Positions 1-7,366 of a DNA stretch of 25,097 nt are shown here, one piece after another (the first letter of the stretch is position 1; every line of letters starts with the position of its first letter). Where the stretch lies: the NCBI GenBank assembly GCA_964492615.1, contig CAZBKZ010000034.1, positions 1 through 25,097 on the forward strand, read 5' to 3'. A model generated the notes under the pieces. That model had not been told where the DNA came from, did not search any database, and saw only the letters and a list, made by a program, of their open reading frames with translations. The DNA is from JAABTH01 sp964492615 (GTDB lineage Bacteria > Bacillota > Dethiobacteria > DTU022). The position numbers and the translations under genes are program-made.

Positions 1-3
1 TTT

Positions 4-9
4 ACCTCC
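4..9 (-). promoter_or_regulatory. ribosome binding site of an off-window minus-strand gene
   Basis: The reverse complement of the first 14 bases reads CAAATGGAGGTAAA. GGAGGT is a near-perfect Shine-Dalgarno sequence, and only three bases remain before the window ends, so the start codon would sit a few bases outside. The gene itself cannot be identified from this window. Confidence 0.5.
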
Positions 10-104
10 ATTTGTTGAGTTTTAGGGGCAAAAGATTTTTTATCGCCTTGCTGTGCTACTTCGAAAATTCGATTGTCGGCTTTCTGTAACATTTTTACAA
101 TTAA

Positions 105-119
105 TGACAATCATAATTA
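105..119. promoter_or_regulatory. possible Fur-family box
   Basis: TGACAATCATAATTA matches the Bacillus Fur 7-1-7 consensus TGATAATNATTATCA at 11 of 14 fixed positions, and a PerR-type consensus at about 10 of 14. It lies about 100 bases upstream of the presumed minus-strand gene to the left and about 205 bases upstream of the plus-strand gene at 325. AT-rich DNA yields such matches by chance, so this is only a candidate. Confidence 0.25.
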
Positions 120-324
120 TATCAATTGCTTTAAAAATTCACATTAAGCCCACTCTTTTAAATTATACTATAAATGTGTGAAGCATCATAATATAACAGT
201 GCTTATTCATTCATGCTTGAACTGAGATCATGAACTTGTTTGGGAAGAGCGGGTCAAAATAATGAAATATGATCAAGGATATGCTTAATTGATGAAGAAT
301 TAGTAAAACAAGGAGGTGTTTTAT

Positions 325-576
325 ATGTCTAAGGATGCTCATAAAGAGAAAATTGAAGCCCAATTAAGAAAAATGCAGGCGGAGATTGATAAGTTGAAAG
401 CAGAAGCAGAAGGCAAGAGTGCAGATGCTAAAGAAAAATATCAGGAAAAGATAGAAGGGATGGAACAAAAAATGAAACAGTTTGCGGCGCAGGCAGAAGC
501 GGCGAAAGATGTTGGCGAGGAAAAACTTAATGATGTTAAAAAAGGTTTGAAAGGAATGACTGATAAGTTCAAGTAG
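325..576 (+). CDS. small coiled-coil protein, Sll1863-like stress family
   Basis: An 83-residue, highly charged protein with no signal peptide or membrane segment, predicted to be almost entirely alpha-helical coiled coil with Lys/Glu/Ala heptads throughout. The N-terminus (MSKDAHKEKIEAQLRKMQAE) and overall composition resemble the small Sll1863/apolipoprotein-like bacterial coiled-coil proteins often linked to stress; that assignment is by resemblance only. The ATG at 325 is chosen because AGGAGG at 311-316 lies 8 bases upstream; an in-frame GTG at 316 overlaps the ribosome binding site and is unlikely. It stands alone, with more than 300 bases free on each side, so it is probably monocistronic. 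Its molecular role is unknown. Confidence 0.75.
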   Translation: MSKDAHKEKIEAQLRKMQAEIDKLKAEAEGKSADAKEKYQEKIEGMEQKMKQFAAQAEAAKDVGEEKLNDVKKGLKGMTDKFK

Positions 577-637
577 CATTGATTGAATATCAGGAGACAG
601 GATTGTTGACAGCCTTCAAGCAGCTAAGTGGTGCCTG

Positions 638-840
638 GCATTCCAGGTGAGGTCTGTAAAAGGATTCGCCTAAATGAAAATAAAATGAAATATTCAGGCT
701 TAATTTTTTTGGTAATGATTGTTTATATTTAGCAGAAAAATAAATATCTTTTTATAAAGCCTAGTGAGCATAAGCCGCTGCTCCTTGCACAACGCGGACT
801 ATCTCAAGCATTCTCCATGCAGATTTTTCACCTGGAATGC
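638..840. repeat. 13-base inverted repeat pair
   Basis: GCATTCCAGGTGA at 638-650 is the exact reverse complement of TCACCTGGAATGC at 828-840, with 177 bases between. The left arm also contains a local hairpin (CCTGG, CATT, CCAGG, at 634-647). No transposase or target-site duplication is visible. When the left arm is read on the minus strand and the right arm on the plus strand, both encode Thr-Trp-Asn-Ala, so they may be inverted remnants of one sequence. Confidence 0.45.
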
Positions 841-1064
841 TGAGACTTTTGACATCATTCATGAGACGGAACATCCAAGGCTGGAGAAACTAAAGATCAG
901 TATCTGATCAAACTGTATTGGCCTAATTGCACCTGATATTTACAAGCAATTAGCACGTCGAAACACCAATAGATCCAAAATCTTCATAAATACCGCAGCT
1001 GTCCGGTTTTAGCAGATTATTTAGTTATGATTTCAGATAATCACCCATTGAGAGTATTAAATTC

Positions 1065-1073
1065 TGTTATAAT
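1065..1073 (+). promoter_or_regulatory. extended -10 promoter element
   Basis: TGTTATAAT combines a perfect TATAAT at 1068-1073 with the TGN extension. A weak -35 (TTGAGA, 1048-1053) has only 14 bases of spacing, so recognition would rest on the extended -10. It lies about 55 bases before the start at 1128. Confidence 0.45.
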
Positions 1074-1127
1074 AAAAGAATGAATTATGGGAATATATAA
1101 AATAATTCGAGGGAGGGATTGTTGATC

Positions 1128-2363
1128 ATGGCAATCAAGTTATCGGAAAAAAACCGGCTTCTGATGATTAGATTGTTGATGGTGATAGCTGCTTTAATTC
1201 TTCTTGTTATGCTGTTTATGATCAGTCCACTGCGAAATATTGTTTTTCCGTCCCAGAGAGAACAAGATATTGCCACGGAAGATGATTCCGGCGTGCTGCC
1301 TGAAGAAAGTGAGGCAGATGGCGGCTATACCGATGATACCACTGGTGGTGGCAGTGAAGATGGTACTGCAAGTGGTATAGTTGAACATACCGACAGCGAG
1401 GGCAGTTCTGCAGACAGAGAGGATGGTGGTGTTGCCGACGTGACGGTTATAAATAGACCACCGGTAATTGAAGTATTTATAATCGGCCCTGTTAATGTTA
1501 TGAGTGCGGTAAGAAGCGGGGAGGCAATACCGATAACTTTTGAGGAGAAACCGTTTTGGTTTACTGTTAATGCTTCTGATCATGAAGGGGAAGCAATTGA
1601 TTTTGAGATTAATTTCAGCCATGGATTGATCGATAACATGGTGCGGCCTGATGATAATACAGTTCAATTTATTTGGGTTAGCCCCCCCAACAGTGAAGGT
1701 ATTGTTGACACAATAGTAAATGCCACTGTTGAGGTTACGGCTGTTGATTTTTCGGGTGGAAGAGATAGGGCTGTAATAAATCTGGCAATGACCCCTGAAA
1801 GCAGTGAGCATGCCGGTGAAACTGCTGATCTGAGTGGTGTTTTTTCGGTAGCCCAAACTTACCGTTCCCCAGCCCATTCAGATCAAAGCGGTTATGTAAA
1901 TTCAGCCGGTGATGTCAGAACAGGAACAATAATAGTTGGTGACGACGATAGCAACAGGCAGTACAAGGGTTATTTAACCTTTAGCCTGGCAGGCATAGCC
2001 GGAATTCCCCCCGACAATATAAACAGTGCTCAGATCATTTTTAATGCCATCAATAAATCGGGTGCTCCTCAAACAATTGGTGAGTTTGTTGATTTTAAAA
2101 TTTTTAATTACGGCTCAACACTGGATAGCGGTGATTTTGCTGTTGGTGGAAATCGTTTCATGATGATTGGTACAGGATTTTTCACAGGCGGTTCAACCGC
2201 GGAGGGTTCACTGGTGCATGAACTGCGCAGTATTCAGGCATCAGGCGGCACAACGCTTCAGGTTAAAATAGGTTTGGATGCAACTACTAACAACAATAAT
2301 GTCTGGGATATGTTCCAGTTTAATCCCGGGAATGTAGAGCTTGTGATTGATTACCTTGAATAA
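1128..2363 (+). CDS. membrane-anchored extracellular protein with DNRLRE-like C-terminal domain
   Basis: A 411-residue protein. Residues about 11-34 form one hydrophobic segment after a short basic N-terminus, with no cleavage motif visible, so it is probably an N-terminal membrane anchor with the rest outside. Residues about 48-103 are a low-complexity Asp/Glu/Gly/Ser/Thr linker. Residues about 110-225 look like a beta-sandwich of the Ig/cadherin type (PPVIEV start; a DHEGEAIDFEI strand pattern). Residues about 235-411 resemble the DNRLRE/CBM-like fold (tandem strands around YKGYLTFSLAGI and INSAQIIFNAI, ending ELVIDYLE). The ATG at 1128 follows GGGAGGG at 1111-1117; TTG codons at 1119 and 1122 are alternatives but sit very close to the Shine-Dalgarno sequence. 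It is a single gene, and its ligand is unknown. Confidence 0.7.
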   Translation: MAIKLSEKNRLLMIRLLMVIAALILLVMLFMISPLRNIVFPSQREQDIATEDDSGVLPEESEADGGYTDDTTGGGSEDGTASGIVEHTDSEGSSADREDGGVADVTVINRPPVIEVFIIGPVNVMSAVRSGEAIPITFEEKPFWFTVNASDHEGEAIDFEINFSHGLIDNMVRPDDNTVQFIWVSPPNSEGIVDTIVNATVEVTAVDFSGGRDRAVINLAMTPESSEHAGETADLSGVFSVAQTYRSPAHSDQSGYVNSAGDVRTGTIIVGDDDSNRQYKGYLTFSLAGIAGIPPDNINSAQIIFNAINKSGAPQTIGEFVDFKIFNYGSTLDSGDFAVGGNRFMMIGTGFFTGGSTAEGSLVHELRSIQASGGTTLQVKIGLDATTNNNNVWDMFQFNPGNVELVIDYLE

Positions 2364-2392
2364 ATATAGATTTCAGCATTCGTTAAAAACGC

Positions 2393-2421
2393 TTGACAAT
2401 TCTGATCAGGTGCTGTAGATT
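2393..2421 (+). promoter_or_regulatory. sigma-A type promoter of the trp operon
   Basis: A perfect -35 TTGACA at 2393-2398 is followed by 17 bases and a -10 TAGATT at 2416-2421 (4 of 6 matches). Transcription would start near 2428, just upstream of the T-box leader. Confidence 0.7.
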
Positions 2422-2427
2422 ATAAAA

Positions 2428-2710
2428 ACATAATCTTAAACTGTTGATTGAGAAGAGTACATACAGCAGCTTGTTTTTTAGAGAGTTGCCGGTGGTGAAA
2501 AGGCAATAAGCAGCGTTGTATGGAATGGGCTCATGAAGGTGGTAGGAAGGTCTCACAACGAGGCTGGTAATGACCAACGGGATTTCCGCCCGTTATCAAG
2601 GGAATTCGTATGATGGTACGAAAATGAGTGGATGCAATTGCATCAATTTAGGTGGCACCGCAGAGGTGATAAGCTTTTGTCCTATAAAACAGGGCAAAAG
2701 CTTTTTATAT
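2428..2710 (+). ncRNA. tryptophan-specific T-box leader
   Basis: This is a tRNA-sensing transcription-attenuation leader. Stem I closes with GTTGATTGAGA (2443-2453) against TCTCACAAC near 2552-2560. The specifier loop has AAGAGTA (2453-2459), containing the loop E AGUA, opposite GAATGGG (2523-2529), and is bounded by TGAG/CTCA below and CATACA (2460-2465)/TGTATG (2517-2522) above. Directly after the loop E GAA, the specifier codon is TGG at 2526-2528, Trp, which matches the genes it controls. AGAGAG with a GGTGGTGAAAAGGC apical region lies around 2480-2505. The conserved T-box sequence AGGTGGCACCGC is at 2650-2661. Uncharged tRNA-Trp should favour the antiterminator and switch on trpBADCF. 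Confidence 0.93.
2671..2707 (+). terminator. T-box intrinsic terminator
   Basis: Arms 2671-2683 and 2691-2703 pair over 13 base pairs with a single G-U, around the loop ATAAAAC, and run straight into a T tract. It lies directly after the T-box sequence and before trpB, as expected for the regulated terminator. Confidence 0.93.
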
Positions 2711-2753
2711 TTAAAGATTTGAAATTAATAATCATAACCGGGGAGTGTGTGGC

Positions 2754-3938
2754 ATGAAAAAGGGAAGATTCGGCATTTTTGGAGGGCAGTACATACCGGA
2801 AACGCTGATTAAACCGGTACAGGAACTCGAGGAGGCGTATGAATATTATTCAAATGATCTTGATTTTCAGAGTGAGCTGAATGGGTTGCTTAAAAATTAT
2901 GCAGGCCGGCCATCACGTCTATACTATGCGGAACGAATGACCGGGGATTTGGGGGGGGCAAAGATCTATCTTAAAAGGGAAGATCTGAACCATACAGGGT
3001 CACATAAGATCAACAATGTTCTGGGGCAGGTTTTGCTGGCGAAGAGGATGGATAAAAAAAGAGTAATTGCCGAAACAGGGGCAGGTCAGCACGGGGTTGC
3101 TACCGCAACAGCTGCGGCTTTGATGGATATGAACTGCGATATCTTTATGGGCAGGGAAGATATGGAGCGCCAGTCTTTAAATGTTTATCGCATGGAGCTG
3201 CTTGGTGCTACTGTTCATCCGGTAACCAGCGGCACGATGACTTTAAAAGATGCGGTTAATGAAACAATGCGTGAGTGGACGACACGTATTGACGATACTC
3301 ACTATGTTCTTGGCTCAGTTATGGGACCCCATCCGTTTCCCAGTATAGTGCGGGACTTTCAAAAAATCATTGGCATTGAGATAAAACAGCAGGTTCAGCA
3401 GGCTGAAGGTAAATTACCCGATACGATTATCGCCTGCGTCGGAGGAGGTAGCAATGCTATTGGTGCCTTTTATGAGTTTATTCAGGATCAATCGGTAGAA
3501 TTGATTGGCTGTGAGGCCGCCGGAGCCGGTGTTCATTCAGATAAAAATGCAGCAACAATCACTACAGGTTCAGTAGGGGTGTTTCACGGCATGAAATCTT
3601 ATTTCTGCCAGGACAAGTACGGCCAGATAGCTCCGGTTTATTCTATTTCGGCAGGGCTTGATTACCCGGGCATAGGGCCGGAGCATGCTAACCTTTTCGA
3701 TACCGGAAGGGCGCAGTATGTGCCAATAACTGATGCTGAAGCGGTAAGTGCCTTCGAATATCTTGCCCGGATTGAAGGTATTATCCCGGCTATAGAAAGC
3801 GCTCATGCCATTGCTTATGCCCGGAAAATTAGTCCGGTGATGAGAGAAGATCAGATTATTGTTGTTAATCTTTCAGGCCGTGGAGACAAGGATGTTGCAG
3901 CAATCGCCAGGTACAGGGGGGTAACTATCAATGAGTAA
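2754..3938 (+). CDS. trpB: tryptophan synthase beta subunit
   Basis: A PLP enzyme that condenses indole with L-serine to give L-tryptophan, working in an alpha2-beta2 complex with TrpA. At 394 residues it has the usual length. Visible marks are the N-terminal GRFGIFGGQYIPETL, the PLP Schiff-base Lys at residue 85 in HTGSHKINN, the AETGAGQHG loop, the phosphate-cup GGGSNAIG, and the C-terminal NLSGRGDKD. The ATG at 2754 is chosen because GGGGAG ends 8 bases upstream; an in-frame GTG at 2745 falls inside that site. It is the first gene after the T-box terminator, so it is expected to be induced by tryptophan starvation. Its last 8 bases overlap trpA, which suggests coupled translation of the two subunits. 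Confidence 0.97.
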   Translation: MKKGRFGIFGGQYIPETLIKPVQELEEAYEYYSNDLDFQSELNGLLKNYAGRPSRLYYAERMTGDLGGAKIYLKREDLNHTGSHKINNVLGQVLLAKRMDKKRVIAETGAGQHGVATATAAALMDMNCDIFMGREDMERQSLNVYRMELLGATVHPVTSGTMTLKDAVNETMREWTTRIDDTHYVLGSVMGPHPFPSIVRDFQKIIGIEIKQQVQQAEGKLPDTIIACVGGGSNAIGAFYEFIQDQSVELIGCEAAGAGVHSDKNAATITTGSVGVFHGMKSYFCQDKYGQIAPVYSISAGLDYPGIGPEHANLFDTGRAQYVPITDAEAVSAFEYLARIEGIIPAIESAHAIAYARKISPVMREDQIIVVNLSGRGDKDVAAIARYRGVTINE

Positions 3939-4722
3939 AATAGATAAAGCTTTTAAACGGGGCAAAGCATTTATACCTTTTATTACAGGAGGTGATCCTG
4001 ATCTAGATACAACAGAAAAACTGATTTTAGCCCTGGCGAATAACGGCGCCGATTTAATTGAAATTGGCATCCCCTTTTCTGATCCTATTGCAGAGGGGGT
4101 GGTGATTCAGGATGCTGATGAGCGGGCTCTGAAGGGTGGATGCACTACGGATAAGCTTTTTACCATGATTATGGAAGCTCGTAAAAAAACCGATATCCCC
4201 CTGCTGTTTATGACTTATTTTAACCCTGTTTTTACTTATGGAAAAGAACAATTCTTAAGCCGCTGCAGGCAATGCGGTATTGATGGAATTATCGTACCAG
4301 ATCTGCCATTTGAGGAAAAAGATGAGCTGGCTGATATCTGTGAAACTAATGGAGTAGATTTAATATCGATGATCTCGCCAACTTCGGAAGAGCGTATAGT
4401 TAAGATTGTCCTGGAAGCCCGTGGATTTATCTACTGCATATCTTCGCTCGGGGTGACCGGTATGCGCCAGGATATTTCAACCGATATAGAGGCAATGATT
4501 GAGAAAGTTCGCGAGGTTACTGATATACCCTGTGCAATCGGTTTCGGCATCTCAAACCCTGAGCAGGCAGGCTATATGGCCGGAATCTCAGACGGAGTTA
4601 TTGTTGGCAGCGCTATTGTCAAGCTGGTTGAACAATATGGCCGGGACTGCATTGAACCGGTGATCGAGTATGTGAAAGCAATGAAAAAGGGCATGGAACA
4701 TTCTTTAAATAAAAGCAATTAA
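3931..4722 (+). CDS. trpA: tryptophan synthase alpha subunit
   Basis: It cleaves indole-3-glycerol phosphate to indole and glyceraldehyde-3-phosphate and channels the indole to TrpB. It has 263 residues, the normal length, in a TIM-barrel fold. The start overlaps the trpB end by 8 bases. The region with the catalytic residues reads LIEIGIPFSDPIAEG at residues 42-56: Glu44 corresponds to Salmonella Glu49, while the position of the catalytic Asp60 is Glu55 (AEG instead of ADG), and the next residue is Val instead of Pro. Glu at this place may be a lineage variant rather than a defect, because the rest is intact, including the phosphate-binding loops CISSLGVTGMR and IGFGIS. Confidence 0.95.
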   Translation: MSKIDKAFKRGKAFIPFITGGDPDLDTTEKLILALANNGADLIEIGIPFSDPIAEGVVIQDADERALKGGCTTDKLFTMIMEARKKTDIPLLFMTYFNPVFTYGKEQFLSRCRQCGIDGIIVPDLPFEEKDELADICETNGVDLISMISPTSEERIVKIVLEARGFIYCISSLGVTGMRQDISTDIEAMIEKVREVTDIPCAIGFGISNPEQAGYMAGISDGVIVGSAIVKLVEQYGRDCIEPVIEYVKAMKKGMEHSLNKSN

Positions 4723-4742
4723 AAATTTGAGGAGGTTTTATC

Positions 4743-5768
4743 ATGTATAAAAATATTCTTAGTAAAGCAACAACCCACCAGGAGTTGAACGAAGAGGAGA
4801 TTTTTGAACTGATTAGTGCGATTAGAAATGATGAAGTTAGTGATGTTCAAATTGCCGGGTTACAGGTTGCTCTCCTGATGAAAGGTGCAACCTTGCAGGA
4901 AATATCACTAATAGCAAGGGCCATGCGTGAAAACTGTATACCTTTAAAACCAAGGGTTAATAATGATCTAATGGATACCTGTGGAACCGGAGGGGGCTTG
5001 AGCACTTTCAATATTTCAACAGCAACAGCAATCGTGGCGGCAGCGGCAGGAATTCCGGTTGCCAAACACGGCAGCCGCTCGATTTCAAGTCTTTCAGGCA
5101 GCGCTGATGTGCTGGAAGCCATGGGTGTTAATATTAACCTGACCCCGGCTGAGGCGGAAAAATTGATTGAGGAGATTGGCATCGCTTTTATTTATGCCCC
5201 CCTGTTCCATCCGGTTATGTGTAAAGTGCTGCCAGCGGAGACAGACCTCGGTATTAAAACCATCTTCTATACTATCATCGGTCCGCTGATCAACCCTGCT
5301 TTTGCTTCAAGGCATATACTTGGAGTATATAAGGCTGAGCTTCTTGATACGGTATCTTATGTAGCAAAAGAACTTGGCTATACCCGGGCTATGTTTGTTT
5401 TTGGTTTAGATGGTCTGGATGAAATTTCATTGTTGGGTAAAACCAGGATTAATGAATTGAAGAATGGGCAGATAAGTTCTTATGAAATTGAACCGGAGGA
5501 TTTCGGTATGAACCGCTGCACCTTAGAGGATATTAAAACAGCTACTCCGGAAGAAAATGCAAAAACAATCCGCAGTGTCTTTGCCGGTGAGCTTAAAGGT
5601 GCAAGGCGAAATGTAATTTTGCTAAATGCTGCCGGTGCATTGATCGTGGGAGGAAAAGCTACTGATTTCAAGGACGGCATCTCCCTTGCCAGTGAACTGA
5701 TAGACAGCGGCCTGGCGGAAGAGAAGTTGGATCAGCTTTGTGTAATGTCAAATTCTTTCAGGGAGTAG
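4743..5768 (+). CDS. trpD: anthranilate phosphoribosyltransferase
   Basis: It transfers the phosphoribosyl group of PRPP to anthranilate, the second step of the branch. It has 341 residues, as usual for a stand-alone TrpD not fused to TrpG. Visible motifs are the PRPP-binding DTCGTGGG at residues 78-85, NISTATA, KHGSRSISS at 108-116, and the metal-binding GLDGLDE. GGAGG at 4731-4735 lies 7 bases before the ATG. It is 20 bases after trpA and 4 bases before trpC, so it belongs to the same transcript. Confidence 0.96.
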   Translation: MYKNILSKATTHQELNEEEIFELISAIRNDEVSDVQIAGLQVALLMKGATLQEISLIARAMRENCIPLKPRVNNDLMDTCGTGGGLSTFNISTATAIVAAAAGIPVAKHGSRSISSLSGSADVLEAMGVNINLTPAEAEKLIEEIGIAFIYAPLFHPVMCKVLPAETDLGIKTIFYTIIGPLINPAFASRHILGVYKAELLDTVSYVAKELGYTRAMFVFGLDGLDEISLLGKTRINELKNGQISSYEIEPEDFGMNRCTLEDIKTATPEENAKTIRSVFAGELKGARRNVILLNAAGALIVGGKATDFKDGISLASELIDSGLAEEKLDQLCVMSNSFRE

Positions 5769-5772
5769 ATAG

Positions 5773-6480
5773 ATGAATACCAAATTCTCCGAGGCGATAG
5801 TGACAAGGAAAGATATGGGGTACATTCCGGTAATACCGGATCTGAAAAAGTATTCTCCCGGTGAAGGAGAGCTCTTTCGGGACAGAGAGCCAATTGAAGT
5901 GGTCAGGATGCTGGCTGAGGCAGGTGCGCCTGCATTTTCTGTAGTAACTGAGCCGGAAAACTTTGGCGGTTCCCTGCAGCTTTTAAGAAAGGTGGCTGCT
6001 GAAACCGATTTACCGGTTTTACGCAAGGATTTTATTCGAGACTCTGATGATCTCCGAATAACGAAGGAATGCGGGGCGGAGGCAGTTTTATTAATTTGCG
6101 CGGCACATACCTTAACAGATTTATCCAGATTATATGAAGAGGCTTTAAAACTCGAACTTGAGCCGCTGGTTGAAGCACATACACGCGAGGATCTGGAATG
6201 GGCCGGTAAAATGGAAGCAATGCTTGTGGGAATTAATAACCGCAACATCCTTGAACTGGAAAGAGATGATGGAGATATTTCCACTACTGAACTTCTTGCA
6301 GAATATGCGCCCCCGGAAGCAGTGCTGATCAGTGAAAGTTCTATTAGAACACCGGAAGAGGTGGACGCGGCGATTAAGGCTGGTGCGGATGCTGTTCTGG
6401 TTGGCACTGCACTCTGGCAGGCAGAAGATATGCTTAAATGTTACCGGGAATTCAGTGATAGAAGAGGGAATAGGGCTTGA
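5773..6480 (+). CDS. trpC: indole-3-glycerol-phosphate synthase, short divergent form
   Basis: It converts carboxyphenylamino-deoxyribulose phosphate to indole-3-glycerol phosphate. With 235 residues it is about 20 shorter than typical TrpC, because the N-terminal extension before the barrel is missing. Key residues map as Lys25 and Lys85 (LRKDF), Glu134 (LVEAHT), Asn155 (GINNRN) and Ser189 (SESSI). The conserved Glu of the usual AEIKxxSP motif is Asp23 here (IPDLKKYSPGEGELF), close to the catalytic Lys. Its position between trpD and trpF supports the function. The start is 4 bases after the trpD stop, with GGGAG at 5761-5765 as ribosome binding site. Confidence 0.9.
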   Translation: MNTKFSEAIVTRKDMGYIPVIPDLKKYSPGEGELFRDREPIEVVRMLAEAGAPAFSVVTEPENFGGSLQLLRKVAAETDLPVLRKDFIRDSDDLRITKECGAEAVLLICAAHTLTDLSRLYEEALKLELEPLVEAHTREDLEWAGKMEAMLVGINNRNILELERDDGDISTTELLAEYAPPEAVLISESSIRTPEEVDAAIKAGADAVLVGTALWQAEDMLKCYREFSDRRGNRA

Positions 6481-7205
6481 TGAAAAAAGTAACTGTAAAA
6501 ATTTGCGGTTTAATGAAGAGTTCTGATGTTAAGCTGTGTATGAAACAGGGAGTGGATATTGTTGGTTTTGTTACAGAATATCCAGTACCCGTGCCCTGGA
6601 ATTTAAACCGTACAACAACAGCAAGCTTGCTCAGAAAAGTCTGTTTGCCCCATCAGAGCTGTATCGTTACCGGGGGGAGCCCGGATAAAGTTATTTCATT
6701 AGCTGCTCAACTAAAGCCTTCCATGGTCCAGCTGCATCACCAGGAGAGCCTGGAGGATACGGATATAATCGCAAACAACCTGGGGAAGATAGGTATAGCC
6801 GTAATTAAAACTATCCCGCCATCAGGAGAAGATCGTCTTGCTCAGTTTGGAACTGTTGATATTAAAGCTATAGTTGAAGCGTTACATAAAACTAATGTTC
6901 AGGCTTTGCTTGCCGATTCAAGATCTCCTGCAAATGCCGCCGCAAAAGGAACTGTATTTGACTACAACTTTGTCAGGCAGATCGTCAAATTATCTTCTAA
7001 ACCGGTTATCATTGCAGGCGGCATTACTTATGAAAATGTTTGTGATATTTTAACTGCAACAGGTGCAAAATTTATAGATGTTATGACCGGAGTGGAAAAC
7101 AAGCCAGGAGATAAAAATGCCCGTTTACTTTCTAAACTGTTATCCAATGCGCATAATTGTCAGGACCTCGGGTTGTTGACAACATTTGAGAATAGCCCGA
7201 GCTGA
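6480..7205 (+). CDS. trpF: phosphoribosylanthranilate isomerase, divergent
   Basis: It isomerises phosphoribosylanthranilate to the TrpC substrate. The protein has 241 residues, slightly longer than the usual 200-220. The KICGLM motif with the general-base Cys is at the N-terminus, the general-acid Asp is in LLADSR, and the phosphate-binding segments IIAGGITYENV and FIDVMTGVE are present. The usual GGTGKxFDW is changed to AAAKGTVFDY. ATG at 6480 overlaps the trpC TGA by one base (TGATG), which is typical of coupled translation; TTG at 6477 is an unlikely alternative. The C-terminus has a Leu/Thr-rich tail not seen in most homologues. It is the last gene of the operon, and no clear terminator follows. 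Confidence 0.9.
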   Translation: MKKVTVKICGLMKSSDVKLCMKQGVDIVGFVTEYPVPVPWNLNRTTTASLLRKVCLPHQSCIVTGGSPDKVISLAAQLKPSMVQLHHQESLEDTDIIANNLGKIGIAVIKTIPPSGEDRLAQFGTVDIKAIVEALHKTNVQALLADSRSPANAAAKGTVFDYNFVRQIVKLSSKPVIIAGGITYENVCDILTATGAKFIDVMTGVENKPGDKNARLLSKLLSNAHNCQDLGLLTTFENSPS

Positions 7206-7366
7206 CGACCGGCATGAATAAATCAATATTTATCTTTACGGTGCCACTTTTTTATGAGATGCTAAATCGGGAAATGAATAAATTATAGCAATAGCAAATA
7301 AGGCTGCAATCTTGGCACCTGGATAAATAAGGACTAACTTGAGTTGAATTATGGAGGGTCTTGGTT

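Larger units (their letters stand above)
1..324. other. gene-free left edge with minus-strand regulatory signals
   Basis: No convincing coding region is seen here. On the minus strand, bases 4-9 read GGAGGT close to the window edge, which suits a ribosome binding site for a gene whose start codon lies just left of base 1. A Fur-like 7-1-7 element lies at 105-119. The rest is AT-rich and forms the upstream region of the small coiled-coil gene at 325. A TATACT at 164-169 has no acceptable -35 partner, so no promoter is called for that gene. Confidence 0.5.
577..1127. other. 551-base stretch without a supported gene
   Basis: Neither strand holds an open frame with a good start and ribosome binding site. 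It contains a 13-base inverted repeat (638-650 and 828-840). A plus-strand frame at 764-1009 is open apart from one internal stop; it reads like coding sequence in places but has no recognised family. The promoter region of the next gene lies near its right end. The stretch may hold decayed gene or element fragments. Confidence 0.4.

Noticed and set aside
164..169. TATACT as -10 of the coiled-coil gene
   Set aside because: The nearest -35-like TTCACA is 20 bases away and the distance to the start codon is about 155 bases.
1194..1877. 227-residue open frame on the minus strand
   Set aside because: It lies wholly within the plus-strand surface-protein gene, has no recognisable domain, and its composition is that of an antisense shadow.
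5748..6407. 219-residue Ser-rich open frame on the minus strand
   Set aside because: It is the antisense of trpC, which has clear catalytic motifs and operon context.
7240..7319. GGTGCCA and TGGCACC arms after trpF as a terminator
   Set aside because: The arms are only 7 bases long, about 66 bases apart, with no T tract after the second.
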